Shown: positions 34,801-44,800, counted from the stretch's first letter. The stretch: DNA of 64,000 nucleotides from Blastocatellia bacterium (GCA_026985075.1 JALSQX010000053.1:156773-220772), one strand, 5' to 3'. A program made the numbers and translations. The notes: generated by a model from the sequence alone, not told the origin.

Positions 34801-35687
34801 TGCAATTTCTCCGCCTGGGAGCGGGACTGGAACCGATCACCAACCTCCAGGTTCTGGATCTCTGGATGCGCACCGATGGTGGGCGGTCGAATTATCACGC
34901 CTTCTTCCTCACCCTGCGGAAGCGCCTCTCTCACGGCCTGACCTTCGACGTGAACTACACCCTGTCGAAGACGCTGGATCAGATCGGCGTCACCCAGAAT
35001 TTCATCCAGACGTATTCGTCCCCCTATGATCCGGACATCGATTATGGACCCGCGTTCTTCGATCGCCGCCATGTATTCAATGCGTTGTGGTTCTACGAAC
35101 TGCCCTTCGGACGAGGGCGCGCCGTGAGTGCCCGTGGAGCCGTGGACAAACTCATCGGCGGATGGTACGTCTCCGGGATCTTCACGGCCAACAGTGGTCT
35201 GCCGCTCACGGTGGTTCAGAGTAACCAGGTCTGGGGTGGTGACCCATTGAACTTCTCGGCCGGAGCGGGAGCCATTCCGACGCGCAAGCCCAATTTCGGC
35301 AATGAGGTTCACTCTGGAGTCACGGGCTCGAACGGCGTCGGCACGGCCAGCGATCCGTCGACGGGAGGATCGGGGTTGAATCTGTTCGCCAATCCGGAAG
35401 CCGTGCTCAACAGCTTTCGCAAGATTCGCATCAGCGAGGATGGACGTCAGGCTCGCGGCGTGCTGCGCGGCTTGCCGCGGTGGAATCTGGATCTCTCGCT
35501 GGGTAAGAAGACGGAGATCACCGAGGACGTTCGGCTCGTTTTCTCGTTCGATTTCATGAATATCTTCAATCGCGTCGAATTCGTGGATCCGACATTGAGC
35601 ATGCTCAATCCAACGGCGTTCGGCGTCCTCACCACCCAGTTCAATACGCCGCGGGCCATTCAGTTTGGCTTCCGGGTCGAGTGGTGA
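31842..35687 (+). CDS. TonB-dependent receptor 1 (Oar-like)
   Basis: Outer-membrane TonB-dependent receptor of the Oar-like type, 1281 aa. A signal peptide ('MLISASLVAA|QTA') is followed by a carboxypeptidase-regulatory-like domain ('TATVSGVVYDPTQAVLPGATVEL', about residues 24-105). Then come a plug ('GARADQSTFSLDGADATDN', 'SSGGQIAFITKRGTNEFHG') and a long beta-barrel ending in 'IQFGFRVEW'. No TonB box was identified. Such receptors import peptides, glycans or other large nutrients. AAAGGAGG upstream of ATG 31842 fixes the start; the track adds 18 residues. It is a paralogue of TonB receptor 2 at 41839, with many shared blocks such as 'SAYWYHQNDNLNAN'. Controlled by promoter/operator A. Confidence 0.93.
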   Translation: MNRATLFFCVCLMLISASLVAAQTAATATVSGVVYDPTQAVLPGATVELQDTATNAVRRTVTNEAGQYTFVNVPPGSYRITVTAEGFQKGVVPSLKIDVAKAYTVNFTLQPGTVTEVVEVTAGAAVELQKVDATVGNVIEGERLLRLPNLTRSAPEFFTLQPLTMPRRGVGVNDNVGGQVAGARADQSTFSLDGADATDNTVGTHPVAAGVQPIIPVPVESVEEFRVGTTNPNATFGRSSGGQIAFITKRGTNEFHGSAYWYHQNDNLNANTWTRNRTGQENPELKDNRFGFSVGGPIWRNRTFFFFNYEGRRFPQSADVSRIVPTDTLRAGILRFRDASGNIVSYDLATSTLCGPENSDPCDPRGIGLNPVVKALWDLLPPGNDPSLGDGLNTIGFRSTADASITSDFAVIRLDHNFTDNWRFDGSFRYYREEQASPIQLDIGGLLQGDTKGQPASVANRPLQPRYLVAGLTGQITPNFTNETRFGFQRNFWWIQRVTPFPQVPGTNVALQVAGHSAFGGLVDEPIDVHTQRARTQGVNDRVFQLIDNATWIRGRHTFQFGGNWRHLDLFHLRNDKVVGSLSALVAELDDASAVTIPPTNRPPTCTDEITTNCLQSGDVTRWNRLYAGMLGIVDNVSIMAVRGGDLSPKPLGTPLEVDATIEAFEFYFSDVWRVRPSLTITYGASYQWQTPPNEKEDRFTFIIDNQTGEILTTSKYLTARRQAAERGEIFNPELAFQPLANSGRSNIFDVDWNNIGPRIAVAWNPSFSKGVWGRLFGEQKTVFRGGYSIVYDRLNTVQTIVIPLLGVGFAQTINCRGPRMDGTCANTNDPSNAFRIGVDGPAPIPPFPEVTAPVVPSSPFGELLSFQLDPDIKVGYSHSIDFTIQRELPGNMLLELGYVGRLGRNLNQNIQMNAVPYFMQDAASGQSFAEAFDAVAAELRAGVPPDAVTPQPWFEHQLGEGGTVNIATLETASFRDGLVSNLWTTMQFLRLGAGLEPITNLQVLDLWMRTDGGRSNYHAFFLTLRKRLSHGLTFDVNYTLSKTLDQIGVTQNFIQTYSSPYDPDIDYGPAFFDRRHVFNALWFYELPFGRGRAVSARGAVDKLIGGWYVSGIFTANSGLPLTVVQSNQVWGGDPLNFSAGAGAIPTRKPNFGNEVHSGVTGSNGVGTASDPSTGGSGLNLFANPEAVLNSFRKIRISEDGRQARGVLRGLPRWNLDLSLGKKTEITEDVRLVFSFDFMNIFNRVEFVDPTLSMLNPTAFGVLTTQFNTPRAIQFGFRVEW

Positions 35688-35698
35688 TCGGCGGCTGA

Positions 35699-35740
35699 GG
35701 GCCCGGGGTCCCGAAGCTCGTCGGGCGGACCCTCGGGCCC
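35699..35740 (+). terminator. Strong hairpin after TonB receptor 1
   Basis: GGGCCCGGGGTCC (35699-35711) pairs with GGACCCTCGGGCCC (35727-35740), with one bulged base. It starts 12 bases after the stop codon. There is no T-run, so intrinsic termination is uncertain. Confidence 0.45.
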
Positions 35741-35898
35741 GCCCGCTCGATAGTCTGGCTGAGACATACGCCGTTGACCACGAACCGGATCGGCGACGGA
35801 GCGTGGTCTGTCGGCCCCATGAATGATGAAAAGGGTTTCCATAACTTGACAGAAACTCTCGGAGAATCAGGCTCAGGCTCGCCTATGGGAGGTCGCTT

Positions 35899-37971
35899 AT
35901 GAACAAACGCTCTGGCAAACTCCGTTCCATTCTTTGCCTCATACTGGTCGCCTGGTTGATCCCGGCGACGGCCGATCAATCCGATCGATTGACGGCTCTG
36001 GATGTATTCAACATCGAGTTCGCCACCGATCCGCAGATCTCACCAGACGGTCAGCGGATCGTCTACGTCCGGCAGTTCAGCGATATCATGTCGGACAAAC
36101 GATATTCCAACCTGTGGATCGTCAACTTCGATGGCACAGACCATCGTCCTCTCACCACCGGCCATTATACCGATCGCTCGCCGCGGTGGTCACCGGATGG
36201 AACGCGCCTCATCTACATCTCCGATCGGGACGGCTCTCCCCAGATTTACCTTCGATGGATGGACACGGGACAGACGGCGAAACTCACCAATCTCGCCTAC
36301 CCGCCGAGCGGCATCGGCTGGTCGCCCGATGGCCGCTTCATCTCCTTCACGACGTTGGTGCCGGGAAAGGCGCGCACGATCGCCACGCTCCCCAAACCAC
36401 CCGAGGGCGCTCACTGGGCCGAGCCTCCGCGGATCATTGACAGGCTCATCTATCGCTTCAATGGCATCGGCTACCTGAAACCCGGCTACACGCATATTTT
36501 CATCATCCCCGCCGAGGGCGGCACGCCACGCCAAATCTCCAGCGGCGATTTCCACCACGGGGGATTCGGGTTCCGCACCAGTCCACCGGTGTGGACGCCG
36601 GATGGGAAGTACATTCTCGTTTCGGCCAATCGCCGACCCGACTTCGAATACGAACCGCTGGACACGGAGATCTACGAGTTCTCCGTCGAGGATGGTCGCG
36701 TCCGAGCCTTGACCGACCGCCGCGGTCCGGATAGCGCGCCCGTCGTCTCGCCGGATGGAAAGTATATCGCTTACCTCGGATTCGACGATCGATACCAGGG
36801 CTATCAGGTGACGAAGCTCTACGTCATGAATCGCGATGGGAGTGGGAGTCACGTTCTCTCGGCCGACCTGGATCGGAGCATCTATCATCCTCGTTGGGCT
36901 CCCGATGGCAGCGGCCTCTACGTCCTCTACGACGATCGCGGAAATACCAAGCTCGCATTTTATTCGCTCGATGGGCAACGCAAGCTGCTCGCCAACAACG
37001 TGGGCAGCGGTGGATCGGCCTACGGGGGCTTCGGAGCGAGCTTCACGGTGGGAGGCCATGGACGCTTCGCTTACACTTACACGCGTCCGCACGTCCCCGG
37101 CGACATCGCCGTGGGGAGTCTCACCGATCCTCATCCTCGCGTCATAACGGCGGTGAACGACGATCTCCTCTCCCACAAGACGCTCGGCGACGTGGAAGAG
37201 ATCTGGTATACCTCCTCAATCGATCAGCGAAAGATTCAGGGATGGATCATCAAACCGCCTCACTTCGACCCATCGAAAAAGTACCCGTTGATCCTGGAAA
37301 TCCACGGTGGACCGTTCGCCAATTACGGTGACCGCTTCGATCTGGAGAAACAAATCTGGGCGGCTCACGATTATGTCGTCTTCTATGCTAATCCGCGCGG
37401 CAGCACGAGCTACGGAGAGGAATTCGGCAATCTCATCCACCACGCCTATCCCGGCGATGACTTTTATGACCTGAACTCGGGCGTGGATGCCGTCATCGCC
37501 AAAGGCTACATCGACACGGAGAATCTCTTCGTCACCGGCGGTAGCGGCGGCGGCGTGCTCACCTGCTGGATGATCGGGCATACCGATCGTTTCCGAGCCG
37601 CGGCGGCCGCCTATCCGGTCATCAACTGGTATAGCTGGGTGCTCACGGCGGATATCCCTTCTTTCGGAATCAAATACTGGTTTCCGGGCTTCCCCTGGGA
37701 CCACGTCGAACATTATGAGAAGCGGTCTCTCCTGTCGGTGGTCAAGAACGTCAAAACGCCCACCATGGTCATCACCGGCGAAGAGGATTATCGCACGCCG
37801 ATGTCCGAGTCCGAGCAGTACTATGAGGCGCTGAAACTCCTCAAAGTCGATGCTGTTCTCGTGCGCGTGCCCGGCGAACCTCACGGGATTCGGCGGCGGC
37901 CCAGTCATCACCTGACCAAGATCCTCTACATTCTCAACTGGTTCGAGCAGCACAGGAAGAAGGTATCGTGA
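35899..37971 (+). CDS. S9 family peptidase (prolyl oligopeptidase/DPP type)
   Basis: Exported serine peptidase, 690 aa. A signal peptide ('ILCLILVAWLIPATA') is followed by a TolB/DPPIV-like beta-propeller ('QISPDGQRIVYVRQF', 'PRWSPDGTRLIYISDRDG') to about residue 430 and an alpha/beta-hydrolase domain. The catalytic triad can be read as S549 in 'GGSGGG', D630 in 'EEDYRTP' and H662 in 'GEPHGI', with family-typical spacing. It cleaves oligopeptides, probably in the periplasm, and so fits as a partner of the upstream TonB receptor. GGGAGGT precedes the ATG. The 211-bp gap to the receptor has a hairpin, so it may have its own promoter. Confidence 0.93.
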   Translation: MNKRSGKLRSILCLILVAWLIPATADQSDRLTALDVFNIEFATDPQISPDGQRIVYVRQFSDIMSDKRYSNLWIVNFDGTDHRPLTTGHYTDRSPRWSPDGTRLIYISDRDGSPQIYLRWMDTGQTAKLTNLAYPPSGIGWSPDGRFISFTTLVPGKARTIATLPKPPEGAHWAEPPRIIDRLIYRFNGIGYLKPGYTHIFIIPAEGGTPRQISSGDFHHGGFGFRTSPPVWTPDGKYILVSANRRPDFEYEPLDTEIYEFSVEDGRVRALTDRRGPDSAPVVSPDGKYIAYLGFDDRYQGYQVTKLYVMNRDGSGSHVLSADLDRSIYHPRWAPDGSGLYVLYDDRGNTKLAFYSLDGQRKLLANNVGSGGSAYGGFGASFTVGGHGRFAYTYTRPHVPGDIAVGSLTDPHPRVITAVNDDLLSHKTLGDVEEIWYTSSIDQRKIQGWIIKPPHFDPSKKYPLILEIHGGPFANYGDRFDLEKQIWAAHDYVVFYANPRGSTSYGEEFGNLIHHAYPGDDFYDLNSGVDAVIAKGYIDTENLFVTGGSGGGVLTCWMIGHTDRFRAAAAAYPVINWYSWVLTADIPSFGIKYWFPGFPWDHVEHYEKRSLLSVVKNVKTPTMVITGEEDYRTPMSESEQYYEALKLLKVDAVLVRVPGEPHGIRRRPSHHLTKILYILNWFEQHRKKVS

Positions 37972-38070
37972 CCGCTCTCGATGTCGATGGGTGGTGCGCG
38001 CGACGCGCCACCCCTTGACCCGCTTGGGTTGACTTCGCTGAAGGGGATCTGGGAGGGGCAATCTCGGCGT

Positions 38071-39579
38071 TTATTTGATCTTCTTCGCCCGCCAATCGCG
38101 CTCGCCCTGATGCACCACTATTCCGGTGACCACTCCCCGCCCATTCTTGACGAAGGTGATGCTCAATCCGTTCAACGAAAAGTAGGATGTCTCCGACTCG
38201 GGGAGCAGCTCGGTCCGGGCAAACCAATTCGCCCGCGCGAACAGCCGATCGTTCTCCCGGCGGATGGTGATGATGAGTCCAGGACCGAGTTCGTAGTCGC
38301 CGATGTACGCCCGATAGATGGCCGGATCGACCTTGGCGATCACTTTTTCCTCCGGTCGATAATCGGGCCAGTCGTATTCCCGGGCGATGCTTCGAATGAT
38401 CTCCATGGCCAGGGGTTGACCATTGTCGGAATTGGTCATGACAACCGCTCCCTGACCCGTCGCCACATAAGCTGTGAGGAAGCAGCGAAAACCCGCATTG
38501 GAACCGCCATGATAAAAGCGAAGCCGCCGGCCCTCACCTCCGAGGAAGAGCCCCAAGCCCACGCGATCTTTTTGTGAGGTGAGCATCTGGTGGATCATTC
38601 TCCGGGAGAGAACGGTGTGGGATTCCCCCCGCCACGCCCTCTGAATCTCGATGGCGAAGCGGGCCAGATCGGTCGCCGTCGTCCACAGTCCGGCAGCGGC
38701 CATTTCGGGATAGATATGCCACCGCCCGTTCACCGGGGTGCCATCCGATCGATGCCCACTGGCGGCCTGGCGAGCCCATTCAGCGGGCAGGGGTTGCCGG
38801 TAGGTGGAGTGCGTCATGCCCAATGGATCGAGTACGGTCGAACGCATGATCTCAGGAAACGGTTTCCCCGTGATGTCCATGAGGAGTTGCTGGACGACAC
38901 AATAACCGCCGCCCGAATATCGCCATGCTCGGCCCGGCACATCGGTGACGCGAATGGGCGGCGAGTTGGCCGGTGAACGTCCATCCAGTATCTGTCGCAA
39001 CGTGGGAAGGGGTTCCCCGCGGGCATAGCCGCGGAAGCCGTGAACCGTCAGTCCGGCGCTGTGACTGAGCAATCGACGCAGGGTGACTTTTTCCCGGACG
39101 GTGTATTCGTTCTCGGGTATCTTCCAGGAAATGAGCGTCGCATTCACATCGTCATCGAGGCGAAGTTTTCCCCGCTCAACGAAGAAGAGAGCGGCCATAG
39201 CAGCCACCGGCTTGCTGATGGATGCCGCTTGGAAGAGTGTCTCGGAGGTTACCGGACGGTGGTGGCCCGCCTCCGCCACGCCATATCCCCGCGCCCATTC
39301 CAGGGCGCCCCGATTGATGACGGCGATGCTCATGCCCGGTACCCGATAGTGCTTCATGCGCTCGATGAGGTTCATGGGCGCCAGAGTTCGCCCCTTGATC
39401 GTCACTGCTGGGAGTAGTCCATTCTCGACCCGCCGAATCCGAGCCGCCACCGCCGCGCCCTGCCCTCCCCAACGGTGAGGGTACGACCCGGACATCCCGA
39501 CTCGCTGAGGCTCAACGAGCGCCCAACACGCGAGAATGAAGAGGATGAGGGAGCTCAGGAATCTCGCACGGTTGTTCAC
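38071..39579 (-). CDS. Class C beta-lactamase-fold serine hydrolase
   Basis: Exported penicillin-binding/beta-lactamase class C-type hydrolase, 502 aa. Such proteins are often D-aminopeptidases, D,D-peptidases or esterases and not true resistance enzymes. Signal-like N terminus 'SSLILFILACWALVEP'. The active-site motif S120-x-x-K123 is in 'QAASISKPVAAM', the second motif is 'AWRYSGGGY' (Tyr-Ser-Gly in place of YxN) and the third is 'YHGGSNAGF'. About 100 C-terminal residues form a lipocalin-like extra domain ('YIGDYELGPGLIITIRRE'). AAAGGAG precedes GTG 39579. It lies next to the RpiR-type regulator gene on the same strand, 83 bp downstream. Confidence 0.88.
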   Translation of the reverse strand: MNNRARFLSSLILFILACWALVEPQRVGMSGSYPHRWGGQGAAVAARIRRVENGLLPAVTIKGRTLAPMNLIERMKHYRVPGMSIAVINRGALEWARGYGVAEAGHHRPVTSETLFQAASISKPVAAMAALFFVERGKLRLDDDVNATLISWKIPENEYTVREKVTLRRLLSHSAGLTVHGFRGYARGEPLPTLRQILDGRSPANSPPIRVTDVPGRAWRYSGGGYCVVQQLLMDITGKPFPEIMRSTVLDPLGMTHSTYRQPLPAEWARQAASGHRSDGTPVNGRWHIYPEMAAAGLWTTATDLARFAIEIQRAWRGESHTVLSRRMIHQMLTSQKDRVGLGLFLGGEGRRLRFYHGGSNAGFRCFLTAYVATGQGAVVMTNSDNGQPLAMEIIRSIAREYDWPDYRPEEKVIAKVDPAIYRAYIGDYELGPGLIITIRRENDRLFARANWFARTELLPESETSYFSLNGLSITFVKNGRGVVTGIVVHQGERDWRAKKIK

Positions 39580-39662
39580 GGCACGCTCCTTTCTTTCCCG
39601 GATCGGACCGGAAGGCCGCCGTCGACGAATACCCCCTCATCATGCCGAGAATGGACGAGAGG

Positions 39663-40658
39663 TCATTTCTTCCCCGATTGACGTTTCTTCGACGTCTTCC
39701 GCGCCCCGGTCGCCGCCTGGCGTCTCCGCTTTCGGGCCGCATTCGTCGATGGCGGCTCTTGATACCAGCGTGGACTGGAACGATACTCCTCCTCGGTTTG
39801 CCGCAACAGGGCCAAGGATCGCTTCGGCTTGATGAGCGCACACGCCACCAGGATGGCGTTGATCAGACTCATCGGGGCCACGTAGGATCCCGCGAACGAC
39901 GGACTGGCGATGGAGGCGATGAGGTAATCATCGCAATACTGCGCCAGTGGCGTGAACATGCCATCGGTGATGCCGAAAGTGGGAACGCCCTGCTCCCGCG
40001 CTTGAAGCACGGCTTCCACCGTCACCCGCAGGCAGCGCCCAAAACTGATGGCGATGAGCAGATCCTTCTCCGTGAGCAATCGAATCTTGTGTTGCAGGTT
40101 CCCTTCACTCCCCACCGGTGCTTCGGCATCGAACCCCAGAGGGGTGAGCCCGTAAGCCAGCCGCCAGGCGAGCGATGCCGCCAGGTCGACGCCGATGACG
40201 AGAATCCGCCGCGCGCGATGAATCCGCCTGGCCAGATTCACGACGCGCGCCGGGTCTAAGCCGGTCCGCAACGCGCTCAAATTCTCCATGTCTTTCTCGA
40301 TACAGTGACGGATGTGATCGGCCAGGCTCTGTTTCTTTTGCGTGGCCGCCCGCATGATGGTATAGGGCGTGATGCGCATCACGAAATGTTGCCGCAAATC
40401 GGCGGCGAAGTCGGCGAACCGCTCATAGCCCAACGCCTGAATCGTGCGCACGATGGTTGCGGCATCCACGTGATACCGTCGCGCCAATTCCCGAGAAGAG
40501 AGGTAAAATGTCTCTTCAGGATGATCCAGGATGGATCGGATCAAGTGTTGCCGACGCGAGTTCAATCGGGCCTGCGCCTGAATGAACCGTCGTTCGAGCG
40601 GCGTGAGCAAGCCGCCCCGTTGAAATTCGTCAGGATGCAGCGTCTCTTTCTTCTCCAT
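39663..40658 (-). CDS. MurR/RpiR-type transcriptional regulator with SIS domain
   Basis: 331-aa regulator. An N-terminal RpiR-type helix-turn-helix ('FYLSSRELARRYHVDAATIVRTIQALGY', about residues 51-78) is followed by a C-terminal SIS domain ('RRILVIGVDLAASLAWRLAYGL', 'DLLIAISFGRCLRVTVEAVLQA'). The family senses phosphosugars; MurR senses MurNAc-6-phosphate from peptidoglycan. A Lys/Arg-rich tail of about 25 residues is unusual. AGGAGG before ATG 40658 sets the start; the track ORF begins 40 codons earlier without support. Its promoter carries an imperfect copy of the operator found at both TonB receptor genes and at the beta-lactamase/D-aminoacylase fusion, so it is the best candidate for controlling this region, including itself. 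Confidence 0.88.
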   Translation of the reverse strand: MEKKETLHPDEFQRGGLLTPLERRFIQAQARLNSRRQHLIRSILDHPEETFYLSSRELARRYHVDAATIVRTIQALGYERFADFAADLRQHFVMRITPYTIMRAATQKKQSLADHIRHCIEKDMENLSALRTGLDPARVVNLARRIHRARRILVIGVDLAASLAWRLAYGLTPLGFDAEAPVGSEGNLQHKIRLLTEKDLLIAISFGRCLRVTVEAVLQAREQGVPTFGITDGMFTPLAQYCDDYLIASIASPSFAGSYVAPMSLINAILVACALIKPKRSLALLRQTEEEYRSSPRWYQEPPSTNAARKRRRQAATGARKTSKKRQSGKK

Positions 40659-40737
40659 AGGCCTCCTGTTCAGCCCTCGACTCCCTGCCACTCCATGATG
40701 CCCGTCAGCCCGAGAGGATGTCGTTCTCACACGGCGA

Positions 40738-40785
40738 ACATTAGCACACGCGAGGTCGAGCGTCAAGTATTGCAACACTCATTGC
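40738..40785 (-). promoter_or_regulatory. Promoter of the RpiR-type regulator with degenerate operator C
   Basis: On the minus strand TTGACG (40766-40761), 17 bp, TAATGT (40743-40738). Just upstream of the -35 box lies TGCAAC-ACTC-ATTGC (40771-40785, plus-strand reading), which matches TGCAAC-N4-GTTGT at nine of eleven fixed positions. This suggests autoregulation. Confidence 0.5.
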
Positions 40786-40933
40786 GATGCCATCAATGGC
40801 GAAAAAAGCGGATGGGCGAACATCTCATAGGCGCCAGGGGGCGATAATGACATCCCTCGGGCCGCCTCCCTCTGATCCTGGGCGATGAGGCGACGTCCCT
40901 TGTGATCGACATACGCTCCGTTCTGAATCACGA

Positions 40934-40986
40934 TGCAACGCCTGTTGTTTTTTCCGCTTGACATGCTGAAGGGCATCGGGTATATA
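40934..40986 (+). promoter_or_regulatory. Promoter D with upstream operator
   Basis: Perfect -35 TTGACA (40958-40963), 17-bp spacer, TATATA (40981-40986). The operator TGCAAC-GCCT-GTTGT (40934-40948) lies ten bases upstream of the -35 box. It points toward TonB receptor 2, although 850 bases separate it from the current start; a duplicated start lies only 80 bases downstream (41066). Confidence 0.65.
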
Positions 40987-41049
40987 TTGGCCGAGTGGAT
41001 TTGTTAGGGAGTAATCGATCGACGGCTTGCCTTCGGGGTACGCCTGGAT

Positions 41050-41090
41050 AATAGGGAGGGGTGTTATGAGACATTCGGCATCGGTGGCAC
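41050..41090 (+). repeat. Diverged copy of the TonB2 ribosome site and first codons
   Basis: 41053-41090 (ribosome site GGGAGGGG and ATG 41066, reading MRHSASV..) resembles 41826-41863 (AGGAGGG and ATG 41839, reading MKHSASA..). Roughly three of four bases match over the first about 25 positions. The frame at 41066 ends after 65 codons and does not reach the receptor. Confidence 0.6.
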
Positions 41091-41548
41091 ACACGTCAGC
41101 CTCCTCGATGGAGGCCGGAATCGGACCTGCTCTCATCTTCTCGGCGACGATTCCATTGCGCACATGGCATCCAGATTTTCGGATGAATTTCCGAAAAAAT
41201 GGATATCACGCCCGCACGGCTCACTCGATGTGTTGCACAACTATATGGTTCTCAAAAAGTTAATCCACCTCCCTCTCACTGGCACGCCGTTTGCTAAAAT
41301 CACGCCGAGCATTCCGGAGGTTTTGTCCGATGGTGGGTGTCGGTTGGCCTATTGACGAGCAAGCGCACGCATGGGGATCGAGCGAGAAGGGGTGTCTCGT
41401 TGCCCCCGGTCGAGTCCACTGGCACTCTTCCAGAAGTCGGCCAAGTGGCTTCATCGCGGCTCTCGCCATCTCAGGTCGAGTCAACTTCCAAGGATAGAGG
41501 ATGAAGCATGAACGTGACGAGCGTGAGCGCATTCGTGCTGATGGGAAC

Positions 41549-41563
41549 TGCAACGGTTGTTGT
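41549..41563 (+). promoter_or_regulatory. Operator E upstream of TonB receptor 2
   Basis: TGCAAC-GGTT-GTTGT, an exact match to the operator consensus, 276 bases before ATG 41839. No clear promoter overlaps it. It could be a second binding site allowing looping or roadblock. Confidence 0.5.
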
Positions 41564-41838
41564 TATTTCTTCGAGTTCTTGCACAAGGTGGTGTATTGCC
41601 CGCGATTCCGCTGGACTCTGGCGCATAGCGAGGCGAATCTTGGCGGACGCGATGAGACGCATCGGCGAGCCGGGATATGGACGGAGTTCGAACGAATCCG
41701 AGTGGCTTGCTGTCAAGAGCCGAGGCCTGCACTCCATCATCCAACAATCGGTCATGGGCATATGTTCATCACGAACGATAGAAATGGTGTCGTAGCGCCA
41801 GATCATTGCGCTACGTATTCTCGCTAGGAGGGATGAAT

Positions 41839-44800
41839 ATGAAACACTCAGCATCAGCAGTGCCATACAATCGCGCGATCTGCCACCTGATGTTCTTTCT
41901 GGTGGCGATCAGCGTGCTTTTGGCTGTTCCCGGGATGGCGCTTTCGCAGACGGCGGCGACGGCGGTCATCTCAGGGTTGGTGACCGATCCGCAAGGCGCT
42001 GTCATCCCCGGGGCTGAGGTGGAACTCCTGAACCTGGGCACCAATCAGCGCCAAGTGCGGATGACCAACGCCGATGGGCAATACACCTTCCCTCGCGTGT
42101 CGCCCGGGGAGTATAAAATCACCGTCACGATGCAGGGCTTTCGCCAAGCCGTCCTCCCCTCGGTGAAGATCGAAGTGGCCAAATCCTACTCTTTCGACTT
42201 CACGCTGGAAGTGGGTGAAATGGTGGAGACGGTGGAAGTCACGGCTGGCGCCGTCGTGGAACTCCAGAAGACCGATGCCACCGTGGGCAACGTGATCAGC
42301 AGCGAGCCGTTACTGCGTCTGCCGACGCTCACTCGTCAGGCCAATGAGCTGCTCACTCTGCAGCCCGGGGTGATGCCCACCACCGGATTCCTGACCGGCG
42401 GCGCGGTGACCGGAGCGCGCAGCGACCAGAGCACATTCTCACTGGACGGCATCGACATCTCCGATAATGTTGTCGGGGGTGGCGCTGCTCTGAACACGGT
42501 GATCCCCGTGCCGGTAGACAGTGTGGAGGAGTTCCGCGTGGGAGTGACCAATCCCAACGCCACCTTCGGGCGCTCGGCGGGCGCGCAGGTGGCTTTTGTC
42601 AGTCGGCGGGGCAGCAACGAGTTCCACGGAGCAGCCTACTGGTACCATCAAAACGACAACCTCAATGCCAATTCCTGGACCAACAATCGCAACCGGATTC
42701 CCAAGCCGGAACTCAAAGATAACCGCTTCGGCTTCCGGTTCGGCGGCCCGTTCTGGCGCAACAAGACGTTCTTCCACGTCAATTACGAAGGTCGTCGTTT
42801 CCCCTCCTCGGTGAACGTCACCCGCATCGTGCCCAGCGAGACGCTGCGCCGGGGGATCTTGCGATTCCGGGACAATGCCGGGAATATCGTCTCCTACGAT
42901 CTGGCCACATCCACCCTCTGCGGTGAGAATAACGATCAGCCGTGCGATCCGCGAGGCTTGGGGTTGAGTCCTTCGGTGGCGGCGTTCATGAGCCTCTATC
43001 CCCAGGGCAATGACCCGACGCTCGGCGACGGCCTCAACACGATCGGCTTCCGGTCGACGGCCAGCGTCCCCATCGAGACGAACTACGTGAAATTCCATCT
43101 CACCCACAATTTCACCGACAAGTGGCAGTTCACCGGAAGCTACGCCTATTTCCGGAATCTCCGGCCCACGGCGACGCAGATTGATATCCGTGGCGGATTC
43201 GCCGAAGCGGTGCGCACGGTGGCCGATCGACCGCAGAGCGTGACGGCTTCGCTGGTGGGACAAATCACGCCGACGCTGACGAGCAGTTTTCGCTTCGGTT
43301 GGGTGAGAGATCGGACCGATGTGGTCGCCTTCGATCCTTCGGCGGTGGCCAACCTTCTGGCCACGCCGGGAACGAATACGGCCGCCGGTCACGTGGCCAT
43401 CAACCTGGCCGGAGATGGTGGTTTCCTTCAAGAGCCGATCGACGTGGATACCCAACGGGCGCGCACCCAGGGGATTCTCGATCACAGCTACCAGTTCACC
43501 GAAGACGTGACCTGGATCAAGGGGAATCACACGCTTCAGTTCGGCAGCACCATCCGCTATCTGCCCACGTTTCATAATCGCAATGACAAGGTCGTGGGAT
43601 CGCTCACCTCGCTGGTGGCCGCCCTGGACGCCGGGCGCTTCGTCAGCATTCCGGCGAGCGCGCGTCCCCCGACCTGCTCGGAGCCGGGCCAGGCCAACTG
43701 CATCAGCCAATTCGACGTGACGCGATGGAACCGGCTTTATGCGCTCACCCTCGGATTGGTGGACAACGTCAACATCCTGGCCGTGCGCGATGGCGACCTC
43801 AACCCATTGCCCCTGGGCACGCAGCTCATCGCCGATACGACCCTCTGGGCTTATGAGTTCTACGCCCAGGACACCTGGCGGGTGACGCCCTCGCTGACGC
43901 TGACCTACGGGTTGAGTTACCAGTGGCAGACGCCCCCCAAGGAGAAACTCGGCCGGCAAACCTTCGTCATCAACAATGAGACGGGAGAGATCCTCACCTC
44001 GACGAGCTATCTGGAGGCCAAACGCGAGGCGGCGCTCCGCGGCGATGTATTCAATCCCGAGCTGGCCTACATGCCCATTAACTCATCGGGGCGCAACGAT
44101 ATCTTCGACATCGATTGGAACAACGTCGGTCCTCGCGTGGCCGTGGCCTGGAACCCGTCATTCACCGACGGACTGGGCGGCTGGTTATTCGGCGACCGGA
44201 AGACGGTACTGCGAGGCGGCTTCGGCGTCGTCTATGATCGCCTGAACACCGTTCAGAGCGTCATCATCCCCATGTTGGGGGTGGGATTCGCGCAGACCTT
44301 GTCGGTCAATGGACCCAATTGCGATGCCACCAATGCGCCCGGTCCCGGTTGTGATCCTTCGGGGCCCGATCCCATGTCGGCGTTCCGGGTGGGCGTGGAT
44401 GGTACGCTGCCGTTGCCGTCCTTCCCCGAAGTGAGTGCCCCCGTGGTGCCCGGATTGGTGTTCAGCGAGCTGCTCTCATTCCAGGTCGATCCGGACTTCA
44501 AGGTGGGAACCAACTACAGCATCGATTTCACCATCCAGCGCGAATTGCCCGGCAACATGCTGTTTGAGATCGGTTGGGCGGCGCGATTCGGGCGCGATCT
44601 CCCGCAGAGCAAGAATCTGAACTCGGCGCCCTTCTTCCACGTCGATCCCGCCTCCGGTCAGAGCTTCGCCGAAGCCTTCGACGCTATCGCCACGGAGTTG
44701 CGGGCGGGTGCGGATCCGGCCAACGTGACGCCTCAACCCTGGTTCGAGAATCAGCTCCCCGGCTTGGGAACGGCATGGGCAGCGAGCAACTTCACGTCGG

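Larger units (their letters stand above)
40659..41838. other. Divergent control region and leader of TonB receptor 2
   Basis: 1180 bases between the regulator and TonB receptor 2. It holds the regulator promoter with half-operator C, promoter D with its operator, a diverged copy of the TonB2 5' end (41050-41090) and operator E (41549-41563). The short ORFs in the track (e.g. 41508-41795) have no recognisable features, and I do not call them genes. Confidence 0.65.

Noticed and set aside
41508-41795. 95-aa ORF in the TonB2 leader
   Set aside because: Poor ribosome site, no motif, and it overlaps operator E; more likely non-coding.
42439-43959. 506-aa minus-strand ORF inside TonB receptor 2
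   Set aside because: Shadow of the receptor gene in a G+C-rich genome; Arg/His/Gly-rich with no motif.
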